The notes beneath the pieces were generated by a model. The model was not told where the DNA came from and ran no database searches. It saw only the letters and a list, made by a program, of their open reading frames with translations. A DNA stretch of 7,427 nucleotides. Origin: Bacteroidales bacterium UBA5833 (GTDB lineage Bacteria; Bacteroidota; Bacteroidia; Bacteroidales; Lentimicrobiaceae). Below, in pieces: positions 1 to 5,519 of the stretch (the first letter of the stretch is position 1; every line of letters starts with the position of its first letter). Where the stretch lies: NCBI GenBank assembly GCA_002433025.1, contig DJGZ01000030.1:167-7593 (forward strand), in the 5' to 3' direction. The translations under genes were made by a program, and so were the position numbers.

Positions 1-22
1 ACTTTCCTGCATCAGCAATCCG

Positions 23-59
23 GATTGTATCGACGTAGTCACAGACTACATCGAACAGG
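23..59. repeat. Hairpin repeat, copy 1
   Basis: This copy has a perfect 6-bp stem GTAGTC/GACTAC around the loop ACA (35-49). The stem continues outward through TCGA/TCGA with a single C-A mismatch, spanning 30-54. A perfect 12-base palindrome, CAATCCGGATTG, lies immediately to its left at 16-27 and overlaps the start of the repeat. The element is shared with three other intergenic sites in the window. Confidence 0.8.
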
Positions 60-204
60 GGACTTGGCTTCGCTACGCACCCGGCATTGAGGAATTTTTA
101 ATTTCTAAACAGATAGATAATTAGGTATATAGGCGATACTTCGCATTGAAATCTCCGGATTTCATTTGCATATTTACATATTAATACATTTACACATTGC
201 GAAG

Positions 205-239
205 CACCTGAACACCTGAACACATGAGCACCTGAACAC
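205..239. repeat. 8-base tandem repeat ending at the stop codon
   Basis: Four consecutive 8-base units (cacctgaa, cacctgaa, cacatgag, cacctgaa) occupy 205-236. The first three bases of a fifth unit then lead into the TAA stop of the Wzi-like gene. Single-unit versions, cccgaacact and cctgaacacc, lie at the equivalent place beside the stop codons at 2174 and 5520. The array therefore looks like a local expansion of one module of the dispersed repeat. Confidence 0.75.
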
Positions 240-1928
240 TTAAAACCCCATCTGCATCCCGATCTCCAGGGTGGTTTGCTTTCCATGGAACAGCGCAGGG
301 GTATAACGGTTAAGGTAGTGTTGGGCGGGAAGTTCATCGGTATTGTAGCCCCGGATATCGGAAAGGGTCAGTCCGGCGAAGGCTGAAATATTATTCCACA
401 GCAGGTAGCGCAGATCTATAGCAGTGCTTGTATTGCGCCAGGTAAGGCTTTCCATAAAAGGGTATTCATCCACGGGAGTGGTGCCATCAAGGTCGTAGCG
501 GTAGTCGTTGCCATGCTCAGCCTTGAACCATGATATGGAGGCCATCATCCCGGCCATGGGGCGGTAGCTCAGGCTGAGATATGTTTCGCGGGAGTTGTCG
601 CGCAGGTAGTGGCCCAGGTTATAGTGGTTGGTTTCGAAGGTGAGGGTTTCCACGCGGTGGTGGTAGGTGATGGGGTTGGTAAAAGTATGTTCGCCCCTGA
701 GGGTGAGGTTTTTGAGCGGCCATCCCGAAAGGGAGAGCCCCGCTTTGAGGCCGGTGAAGTTGGTGCGGCCGGGGTCTCCCACGCGGGAGATGCTGAACTC
801 GTCCACAAAAAGTGAGGCATAAAGGTGCAGGTGACGGATCTGCCGGCTGCTGAGGTTGAAAAACATCTGTGAGTTCTGGTTGTCGATGCCATGGCTGAGG
901 GTATGGTCCACCGACTTGAAGAACATAAAGGGGATCAGGTAGGCGGCTTGCACGCGGCTGTCGCTGTACACCACCGAGTTGCCGGCTGAGAGGCTGAGCC
1001 CTTTCAGTGGCCTGAAGGTGAACATATTGGCGGCGATGTATTTGTCGCGGTACACGGCGCGGTAGCGGCCGGGTTCGGAGTAGTAGCTGCGGGCGCTGTC
1101 GATCACTTCCGATACCAGCCAGCCATGGAAGTAAGTAAACGAGAACCACTTCACCGGATCGAGCCGGAGTTTAAGCATGGCGTACGAAGGGGTTCTGCCT
1201 GAGAGGATATTAGCGCCGTGGGCGTGGTCGCCCCATTCGTTCTGGTCTTTGCTGAAGCTGAGGCAGCCCCATTTCCAGGCCCAGGCGATGCCGGCGCGCA
1301 TCTCGCTGTAGTCGCCCCCCACGCGGCCCTGCACATTGATTTTGTAGTTGCCGCCCTCGCCCAGGGTAAAATAACCCGGCCGGTCGAGCACCTCGTTGGT
1401 CTGGTAGTTGTCGCGCAGGCTGGCCCAGATGGACCATTGTTTACCGATATAAGCGTGGGCTTCCAGCCCGCCGTGGGTATGGCGCACATTGCCGCTGGCA
1501 TTGGTAAGGTAGCGGATGCCGTAAACAGGTTTCAGACTGACCCTGAAGAGGGAATCGCGCCAGGTAAACTCCGGGGGCAGCAGGGATAACTGTGCCGGGT
1601 TCCCTTTCTTTACCAGGTTCATACCGGATCGGGGAGCGGTGCCTGTTTCCAGGGAATAATCCTTCAGCACCAGCCTGATTTCTTTTATCAGGGCTGGGGA
1701 GAGGCTGGCTGAATCCTTCAGCGCTTCCGACAGCCGGCCGGCGATAAACTGCCGGGAGTAGGGCTTCACCACGCTGTTCAGCTCAATGCTGCCGAGGGTG
1801 GCAAGCTCGTCGAGCAGTTGGTAAATATGTCGTCCCGAAATATGCTGGGGTACATCCTGTGCCTTCCCGGCGAAGGGACTGATGAGCAGGCCCGCAGCCG
1901 TCAGCAATGTTAAAACCGGCTTTGTCAT
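240..1928 (-). CDS. Outer-membrane beta-barrel protein, Wzi capsule-assembly-like
   Basis: This encodes a predicted secreted outer-membrane protein of 562 residues. The start is placed at the ATG at 1928 because it opens a clean signal peptide: MTK, a hydrophobic run to about residue 20, and likely cleavage after A23 in AGKAQ. There is no lipobox cysteine. A 27-residue upstream extension to 2009 is translated repeat sequence starting at GTG and is rejected. An N-terminal segment (about residues 30-95, with LLDELATLG and KPYSRQFIAGRL) precedes a long region of alternating aromatic strands typical of a beta-barrel. The chain ends in phenylalanine (GMQMGF), the usual terminal signature for insertion by the BAM complex. 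The segment around residues 225-275 (SKDQNEWGDHAHG, NILSG, WFSFTYFHGWLVSEV) resembles Wzi proteins, which hold capsular polysaccharide at the cell surface. The family call rests on remembered similarity. Another barrel of unknown function is the main alternative. Confidence 0.6.
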   Translation of the reverse strand: MTKPVLTLLTAAGLLISPFAGKAQDVPQHISGRHIYQLLDELATLGSIELNSVVKPYSRQFIAGRLSEALKDSASLSPALIKEIRLVLKDYSLETGTAPRSGMNLVKKGNPAQLSLLPPEFTWRDSLFRVSLKPVYGIRYLTNASGNVRHTHGGLEAHAYIGKQWSIWASLRDNYQTNEVLDRPGYFTLGEGGNYKINVQGRVGGDYSEMRAGIAWAWKWGCLSFSKDQNEWGDHAHGANILSGRTPSYAMLKLRLDPVKWFSFTYFHGWLVSEVIDSARSYYSEPGRYRAVYRDKYIAANMFTFRPLKGLSLSAGNSVVYSDSRVQAAYLIPFMFFKSVDHTLSHGIDNQNSQMFFNLSSRQIRHLHLYASLFVDEFSISRVGDPGRTNFTGLKAGLSLSGWPLKNLTLRGEHTFTNPITYHHRVETLTFETNHYNLGHYLRDNSRETYLSLSYRPMAGMMASISWFKAEHGNDYRYDLDGTTPVDEYPFMESLTWRNTSTAIDLRYLLWNNISAFAGLTLSDIRGYNTDELPAQHYLNRYTPALFHGKQTTLEIGMQMGF

Positions 1929-1932
1929 TGAA

Positions 1933-1940
1933 CAAAGGTA
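1933..1940 (-). promoter_or_regulatory. -7 promoter element for the Wzi-like gene
   Basis: On the minus strand this reads TACCTTTG, an exact match to the Bacteroidota -7 consensus TAnnTTTG. It ends only four bases before the ATG at 1928, so transcription would start at or very near the start codon and the mRNA would be leaderless or nearly so. No TTTG is seen at the expected -33 distance, which falls inside the palindrome at 1952-1971. It also supports the 1928 start over the upstream GTG. Confidence 0.6.
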
Positions 1941-1951
1941 AAGGATTTTGG

Positions 1952-1971
1952 CCCTTCGACTGCGCTCAGGG
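1952..1971. repeat. Short REP-like palindrome
   Basis: The sequence is CCCTTCGACTGCGCTCAGGG, an imperfect palindrome with a CCCT/AGGG stem and partial inner pairing. I recall close variants scattered between genes in many Bacteroidota genomes, often mistranslated as peptides such as PERSRRAK, which is what it gives in the rejected extension of the Wzi-like gene. It lies about 11 bases upstream of that gene's -7 element. The palindrome is read directly; its membership of a widespread family is from memory. Confidence 0.6.
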
Positions 1972-1980
1972 TAAAATTTC

Positions 1981-2173
1981 GGATTTCGGATTTGTTTCGA
2001 CGTAGTCACACACTACGCCGAACAGGTGCCTGCAGGAATTTCTAATTACTAATTTTTAATTTCTAAACAGATTGATCTTTAGGTATATAGGTAGCAGTAG
2101 AGTTGAAATATCATTTTTTCATTTTCATATTTACATTTTTTTACATTTACACATTGTGAAGCACCCGAACACT
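1981..2173 (-). repeat. Composite intergenic repeat unit 2, downstream of the sugar-transferase gene
   Basis: This is the second full composite unit. On the plus strand it opens with a 7-base tandem (GGATTTC GGATTTG, 1981-1994). The hairpin head follows (1989-2026), then an AT-rich block with tttttaatttctaaacag matching unit 1, then aggtatatagg, then a ttacatttacacattgtgaagc block. It ends with cacccgaacactt against the TAA stop at 2174. Agreement with unit 1 is nearly base for base in the tttctaaacag-to-tatatagg stretch and in the terminal block, and loose in between. No gene is seen in it. Confidence 0.75.
1989..2026. repeat. Hairpin repeat, copy 2
   Basis: The inverted arms TTCGACGTAGT and ACTACGCCGAA pair around the loop CACAC (1996-2022), with a single A-C mismatch. 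The flanks gatttg and aacagg match the other copies. A GTG inside this hairpin would open a false N-terminal extension of the Wzi-like gene. Confidence 0.8.
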
Positions 2174-3688
2174 TTAATTGCTCCTTGCCCTCTTGAAAAA
2201 AATATTGTAAAATGCCTTGAAAAAGTACCTGACATCCGTCAGGATGGGGCTTTTGCCGTAAGATTCAAGGTACCGGCGTTCGGAGGCTTCGATTTCTTGG
2301 AAGGTTTTGGGCATATCGGCGTAGAAGGGTGGCACCAGTCCGGGTTTGAAGCGGGTGCGCATTTTCTGCATTTCGGGGGAGTAAAGGTTGAAATAGTGCC
2401 TGCTGAGCGGGCGCACCCCCACAATTTTCAATTCGCCCTTCAAAACATTGATGAGCATAGGGAGTTCGTCGAGCCATACTTTTCGCAGTATCCTCCCAAG
2501 GGTGGTTACCCGGTAATCGTCTTTGATTTTCCCGCCCTCATCGAGGTTGTTATGGTTGAATATGTAGTCCTGCAGGTATTCGCTGTAAGGGTGCATGGTC
2601 CTGAATTTATACACCCTGATCATTTTGCCGTTTTTACCCACACGATTCAGGTAAATAAAGGGTCCGTAAGTAGCATTTTCATTGAATGCCGGTTGTTTCG
2701 CCTTGCGGGCGATCACATACAATTTGCCCCCGAGCTTTTGTTCCTGCTCAATGCTGAAACCGCAGGAACAGATACGGCCAAGGATTTCGGCCCGGCTCAT
2801 GACCCTGTTATGCCCATGGGTAAGAAAGAAATAGAGTTTCTTGCCCACCGGCAGTTTGGGAAGTACCCGCTTGATAAGAAAGTCTACGGAATAATAGGCG
2901 TAATTCAATAAGGGAGGATATTTTTTCAGGATACGTTCCTTGCGCTGGTTTTTGGTTTCGGCGCACACTGCCATCAGTCCGTTTACCGGAAGACGGCTGT
3001 TGATGGATTCCAGGAATTTATTTACGAACCTTACATCGTTAAGGCGGTGCAGGTTCACAATTTTCTGGTAAGATTTCTCAGGCTGGTTCACTATATTGAA
3101 CCTTGTAGTTGTGTTCAGGATCAGTGCCTTGCCGGGTTCAGCATCGATAAACTGAGCAATAAAAAACAGCGCTTCTTCCCCGACATCTTCCAGCACTTCA
3201 TCATTAATTTCCAGTACTTGCTTTTTTCTTCTGCGCTGGATATTCCCGGTGGTGGCATCTTTATCCGTAACAGTTTCCTCAAGCAGATTATCTTTTTTGT
3301 CTGGAATAAACAAGGAAGCCCTGAACGACAGCCTGGTAATAAGAACAAGCATCTCGGCAACCAGTAGTCCGAAAATATTGAAAAGTACCAGCAGTCGTGA
3401 AAGATAACCCAACTGAAAAGTATAAATCAGCAGCAATGCAATGCCCGAAGTATACATCCAGCTTCGCGAATACAGCGCAAGCATTTTCTGGGGGCTGTAT
3501 GTCTCAACGGTTTCAAATTTCCTGAAGCTTAATGAGATTATAAGGTGAAGACCGTAAAATAATAATGCCAGGCCCCCATATGCCTGAATGGTGGTCAGGC
3601 TAACGTTGGAATGGATTGCAAGCGAAGAAATAAAAACAATAAAACAGATGGCAATATTGGTAAACAGCTGCCTGTAAAGCCTTTTCAT
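2174..3688 (-). CDS. Membrane-anchored bacterial sugar transferase family protein
   Basis: This 504-residue protein carries a C-terminal domain of the bacterial sugar-transferase (polyprenyl-phosphate phosphoglycosyltransferase) family. Visible motifs are GPFIYLNRVGKNG (342-354), KFRTM (361-365), DDYRVTTLGRILRK (390-403), LDELP with the expected Asp-Glu pair D407/E408, and VLKGELKIVGVRPL (415-428). Family members transfer a sugar phosphate from a nucleotide sugar to polyprenyl phosphate, starting glycan assembly at the inner membrane. The N terminus has about four hydrophobic segments (9-27, 33-53, 77-93, 96-118). A soluble middle region (about 165-330, including SRAEILGR and CGF) resembles the C-terminal part of SAM methyltransferases but shows no glycine-rich cofactor motif. 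The usual hydrophobic re-entrant helix just before the GPxxxxxxRVG motif is missing, and the canonical VGPRP reads VGVRP. The family is clear; the sugar substrate and whether it is catalytically standard are not. Confidence 0.82.
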   Translation of the reverse strand: MKRLYRQLFTNIAICFIVFISSLAIHSNVSLTTIQAYGGLALLFYGLHLIISLSFRKFETVETYSPQKMLALYSRSWMYTSGIALLLIYTFQLGYLSRLLVLFNIFGLLVAEMLVLITRLSFRASLFIPDKKDNLLEETVTDKDATTGNIQRRRKKQVLEINDEVLEDVGEEALFFIAQFIDAEPGKALILNTTTRFNIVNQPEKSYQKIVNLHRLNDVRFVNKFLESINSRLPVNGLMAVCAETKNQRKERILKKYPPLLNYAYYSVDFLIKRVLPKLPVGKKLYFFLTHGHNRVMSRAEILGRICSCGFSIEQEQKLGGKLYVIARKAKQPAFNENATYGPFIYLNRVGKNGKMIRVYKFRTMHPYSEYLQDYIFNHNNLDEGGKIKDDYRVTTLGRILRKVWLDELPMLINVLKGELKIVGVRPLSRHYFNLYSPEMQKMRTRFKPGLVPPFYADMPKTFQEIEASERRYLESYGKSPILTDVRYFFKAFYNIFFKRARSN

Positions 3689-3717
3689 CTTGTGTGTGTT
3701 TCAAAACCCCCGGCCTT

Positions 3718-3751
3718 ACTGAAAAATCAATGTATATAATTAAATTTCAGT
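3718..3751 (-). promoter_or_regulatory. Inverted repeat in the sugar-transferase leader
   Basis: ACTGAAA (3718-3724) and TTTCAGT (3745-3751) are perfect 7-base inverted arms separated by 20 AT-rich bases. They lie between the -7 element at 3775-3782 and the ATG at 3688, so the mRNA leader could fold into a stem-loop about 30 bases before the start codon. No known riboswitch or leader motif is recognised. In AT-rich sequence this could be chance. Confidence 0.25.
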
Positions 3752-3774
3752 GAACTGTAATCTCTCCCCGTCTG

Positions 3775-3782
3775 CAAAGATA
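3775..3782 (-). promoter_or_regulatory. -7 promoter element for the sugar-transferase gene
   Basis: The minus strand reads TATCTTTG, an exact match to TAnnTTTG, about 86 bases upstream of the ATG at 3688. It lies downstream, in the transcribed direction, of the terminator-like hairpin at 3907-3951. The arrangement of terminator, then promoter, then gene is coherent. No good -33 TTTG is seen. Confidence 0.5.
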
Positions 3783-3906
3783 CGGGATGTTTTGTGAATA
3801 CGCGTAAAATATTCTTTAATTGAAGGGGTTTTAATGTTGCTTTTCCACACCGGAAGAACACCGCAGCGGGGACACTTATAGTAAAAATATTTAACACATT
3901 TAAGGT

Positions 3907-3951
3907 CAAAAAGGCCGGACCCTGGGTGAACTTTCCATGGTTCAGGGCCGG
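3907..3951 (-). terminator. Probable intrinsic terminator after the FemAB-like gene
   Basis: On the minus strand, arms CCGGCCCTGAAC (3951-3940) and GTTCACCCAGGGTCCGG (3931-3915) pair with two small bulges around an 8-base loop. They are followed by CC and then a run of five T (3912-3908). This GC-rich stem plus T-run is the usual rho-independent form. It lies about 165 bases beyond the stop at 4117, and no gene on the plus strand would use it. Confidence 0.6.
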
Positions 3952-4116
3952 ACAATAGTTGCAAGTCGGATATTTATGTGTATTGAAATCCTATTGTATG
4001 GCATTCAGATTGCGGGAAATTCCGGCAGGCGACGCCTGGCATGGCTTTTTAAGCCTTTGTTATACTTTGCACGATGGGGTCAGGGCAGATTTTCCGACGT
4101 TCGCCGGCCTGATTCT

Positions 4117-5163
4117 TCACACTTTTTTTAACCTGCGCATAAGGTTATAGGCGATTTCCACCATCCGGTAGCTGAGGGTGTGGTTGATACGCAGCCAGCG
4201 GCCGTGGTTTACCCAGGTTCCTCCGAAGCGTGCTTTAAACTCACGCACACCGTAAGGTTTATGGGGCACTCCCATACCCATGAAGTCGAAGGTCTGGCAT
4301 CCGGCTGCAATGCCTGCTTCCATGGCTGCCCAGGTAAGGGCTGCGCTGGGGTAGATCCCGAGTGGCCGGTAAGCTTTGTCGAGCCCGCATACATACCATT
4401 CGAAGATACTTCCGCCCGGTGTATAAGGCGCAACGATTCCGCCGGCTATTTTACCCTGGTATTCGGCGATCAGTATGCAGCCGTAGGACCGGGTCTGGCT
4501 GAGAAGGTAGAATTGATTGAACAATTCCGGCGGTGGCAGTGGCTTACGTACCTTGTCGCGGTATAGCTCCTGAAGCAATAAGTAAAACTGGCTGATTTCT
4601 TCAATGTTTTGAGCTAACCTGATTACCAGTCCTTTGTCACGGCTAAGCCTTACCTGTCTTCGCCTCGACGGGCTCAGTGCCTGAAATGCCCTTTCGGGAT
4701 CTTCTATTGACTTCAGCAGGTTGAGCCTGTCGGTAAACCGGTAGCCAAAGGATTCGAAAATCTTTTCAAAAGAGGTGTTATCGGAAAAATTCCGGAATTG
4801 GATATATAGACAACGGTTTTTCAGGTGACTGTTCAGGCTGTTGAGGAGTGTTTCGACCGCTGTTGATTTTTCATCTTCACTCAGGCCAGTGGCAAATACA
4901 GGGCCACCATATACAACGGCGCGGGTGGTCAGCCGCCTGAAGGCCCAGCCGTGTTCGTGCATCAGAACATATGAAAGCACGGCTGTCCAGGGCTTTCCGT
5001 CTTCCAGCGCAACCAGTAGTCCGTGCCGGTATACCCCGCTGTTTATGACAAGCCTGGCAAATGCAGGGTGCTGAAAGAAGTGGACCGGTGCGTTACCGGC
5101 ACACCATTTTTCCCATGTTTCGAGGATATTGTTGTCAGTTTGTTCGGCAATCCAGGCTTTCAT
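4117..5163 (-). CDS. FemAB-like GNAT-fold transferase
   Basis: This 348-residue cytoplasmic protein resembles the FemAB/GNAT branch of acyltransferases. Members include the enzymes that add amino acids from aminoacyl-tRNA to lipid II, as well as less well-defined proteins often found near polysaccharide genes. Supporting features are an early HFFQHPAFARL segment (about 28-38), a basic segment LSPSRRRQVRLSRDKGLVIRL (about 163-183) typical of the centre of these proteins, and the late signature FDFMGMG...YGVREFKARFGG (292-315), which closely matches the family's DF-G-G...G-FK--FG pattern. There is no signal peptide or membrane segment. The start at 5163 is the first ATG of the frame and gives a normal N terminus. 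Length fits the family. The actual acceptor, whether peptidoglycan precursor, glycan or something else, cannot be read from the sequence. Confidence 0.72.
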   Translation of the reverse strand: MKAWIAEQTDNNILETWEKWCAGNAPVHFFQHPAFARLVINSGVYRHGLLVALEDGKPWTAVLSYVLMHEHGWAFRRLTTRAVVYGGPVFATGLSEDEKSTAVETLLNSLNSHLKNRCLYIQFRNFSDNTSFEKIFESFGYRFTDRLNLLKSIEDPERAFQALSPSRRRQVRLSRDKGLVIRLAQNIEEISQFYLLLQELYRDKVRKPLPPPELFNQFYLLSQTRSYGCILIAEYQGKIAGGIVAPYTPGGSIFEWYVCGLDKAYRPLGIYPSAALTWAAMEAGIAAGCQTFDFMGMGVPHKPYGVREFKARFGGTWVNHGRWLRINHTLSYRMVEIAYNLMRRLKKV

Positions 5164-5350
5164 GCAGGTGAATGAGGCGGCAAGTTAGAAAAAATCAGCC
5201 AGACAACCACAGGTAGACCGGATGAATTCTTTAGGAAGATTGAGCCTTGTAATGCCTGATTCTGCGCAATGACGGGTCATCTGTCCTGACCGGTGAAGGG
5301 TAGAGGGGGAGAAGGGGGGGGAGAGGAGACAAGGGGACGGGGGGATGGGT
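5164..5350. other. Intergenic region with a G-rich tract
   Basis: Upstream of the FemAB-like gene lies a run of G tracts on the plus strand at 5298-5349. The tracts are 3, 5, 8, 4, 6 and 3 G long, separated by short purine-rich linkers, which meets the simple rule for a G-quadruplex. The plus strand is the template for all four genes here. A small inverted repeat, GGTCA/TGACC around a 7-base loop, lies just beside it at 5275-5291. No gene is seen. Confidence 0.55.
5180..5187 (-). promoter_or_regulatory. Weak -7-like element for the FemAB-like gene
   Basis: The minus strand reads TAACTTGC, one T short of the TAnnTTTG consensus (compare TAACTTTG), and ends 16 bases before the ATG at 5163. A TTG lies 16 bases further upstream (5204-5206), which is shorter than the usual spacing. 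It is the best promoter candidate in this gap but a poor match. Confidence 0.25.
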
Positions 5351-5388
5351 GATTTGTATCGACGTAGTCACATACTACGCCGAACAGG
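5351..5388. repeat. Hairpin repeat, copy 3
   Basis: Arms TCGACGTAGT and ACTACGCCGA pair around CACAT (5359-5383) with one A-C mismatch, the same mismatch position as copy 2. The flanks gatttgta and aacagg are shared with the other copies. Confidence 0.8.
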
Positions 5389-5476
5389 GCATATAGGATT
5401 TGATATTTTGGCATATAGGCGATACTTCGAATTGTATTTATCAACTTTCATTTACACATCGCATAGCTTCATGAAC

Positions 5477-5490
5477 CCCGCAGTTGCGGG
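5477..5490. repeat. GC-rich hairpin just after the ispG stop
   Basis: CCCGC and GCGGG pair around the four-base loop AGTT, about 30 bases beyond the ispG stop codon. It could stabilise or help end the ispG transcript, but no T-run follows on the minus strand, so it is not a standard intrinsic terminator. It is absent from units 1 and 2. Confidence 0.5.
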
Positions 5491-5519
5491 ACTTCGCTTT
5501 GCTTCGAACCTGAACACCT

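Larger units (their letters stand above)
23..239 (-). repeat. Composite intergenic repeat unit 1, downstream of the Wzi-like gene
   Basis: This non-coding stretch fills the space after the stop codon of the Wzi-like gene. Read along the plus strand it has a hairpin head (23-59), an AT-rich block with tttttaatttctaaacag (about 94-111), a ggtatataggcgatacttcg block (about 124-143), a catttacacattgcgaagc block (about 187-205) and an 8-base tandem array that runs to the stop codon. The same blocks in the same order recur at 1981-2173, and in part at 5351-5519. I see no convincing coding sequence. It could be a family of miniature mobile repeats or a shared 3'-untranslated element. The similarity between units is read directly; the function is unknown. 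Confidence 0.75.
3689..4116. other. Intergenic region between the FemAB-like and sugar-transferase genes
   Basis: This 428-base gap lacks the composite repeat found after the other three genes. It holds a terminator-like hairpin (3907-3951), a promoter element (3775-3782) and a leader of about 80 bases for the sugar-transferase gene. The stretch 3960-4116 contains two small palindromes, CAGGCGACGCCTG near 4026-4038 and GGCTTTTTAAGCC near 4045-4057, but no feature I can name. Minus-strand open frames of 60 and 74 codons overlap each other and the promoter and are not accepted as genes. Confidence 0.6.
5351..5519 (-). repeat. Composite intergenic repeat unit 3, downstream of ispG
   Basis: This is the third, most divergent unit. 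On the plus strand it has the hairpin head (5351-5388), then catataggcgatacttcg (about 5411-5428) matching unit 1, then catttacacatcgcatagc (about 5449-5467). It ends with cctgaacacct against the TAG stop of ispG. It lacks the tttctaaacag block. It carries an extra stretch near 5476-5507, including a strong hairpin, inside the stop-proximal block. No coding sequence is supported. Confidence 0.7.

Noticed and set aside
619..1149. Long alternative frames inside the Wzi-like gene (for example 176 codons here and 116 codons at 1151-1501)
   Set aside because: High GC content in the real gene suppresses stop codons in other frames. The products are rich in R, P and A without domain features.
2072..2911. 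Plus-strand open frame of 279 codons
   Set aside because: It lies almost entirely antisense to the sugar-transferase gene, whose family motifs are clear. Its product shows no recognisable domain, and its first part is repeat DNA.
3740..3964. Minus-strand open frame of 74 codons with a CPRCG motif between the FemAB-like and sugar-transferase genes
   Set aside because: It has a single CxxC pair only and starts just outside a terminator hairpin that it reads through. It overlaps another open frame at 3727-3909 and the -7 element of the next gene. A conserved homologue or ribosome profiling signal would change this.
4026..4057. Small palindromes CAGGCGACGCCTG and GGCTTTTTAAGCC as a terminator or operator
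   Set aside because: The first leaves almost no loop if fully paired, the second has only a 5-bp stem, and neither has a suitable T-run or a nearby promoter on the relevant strand.
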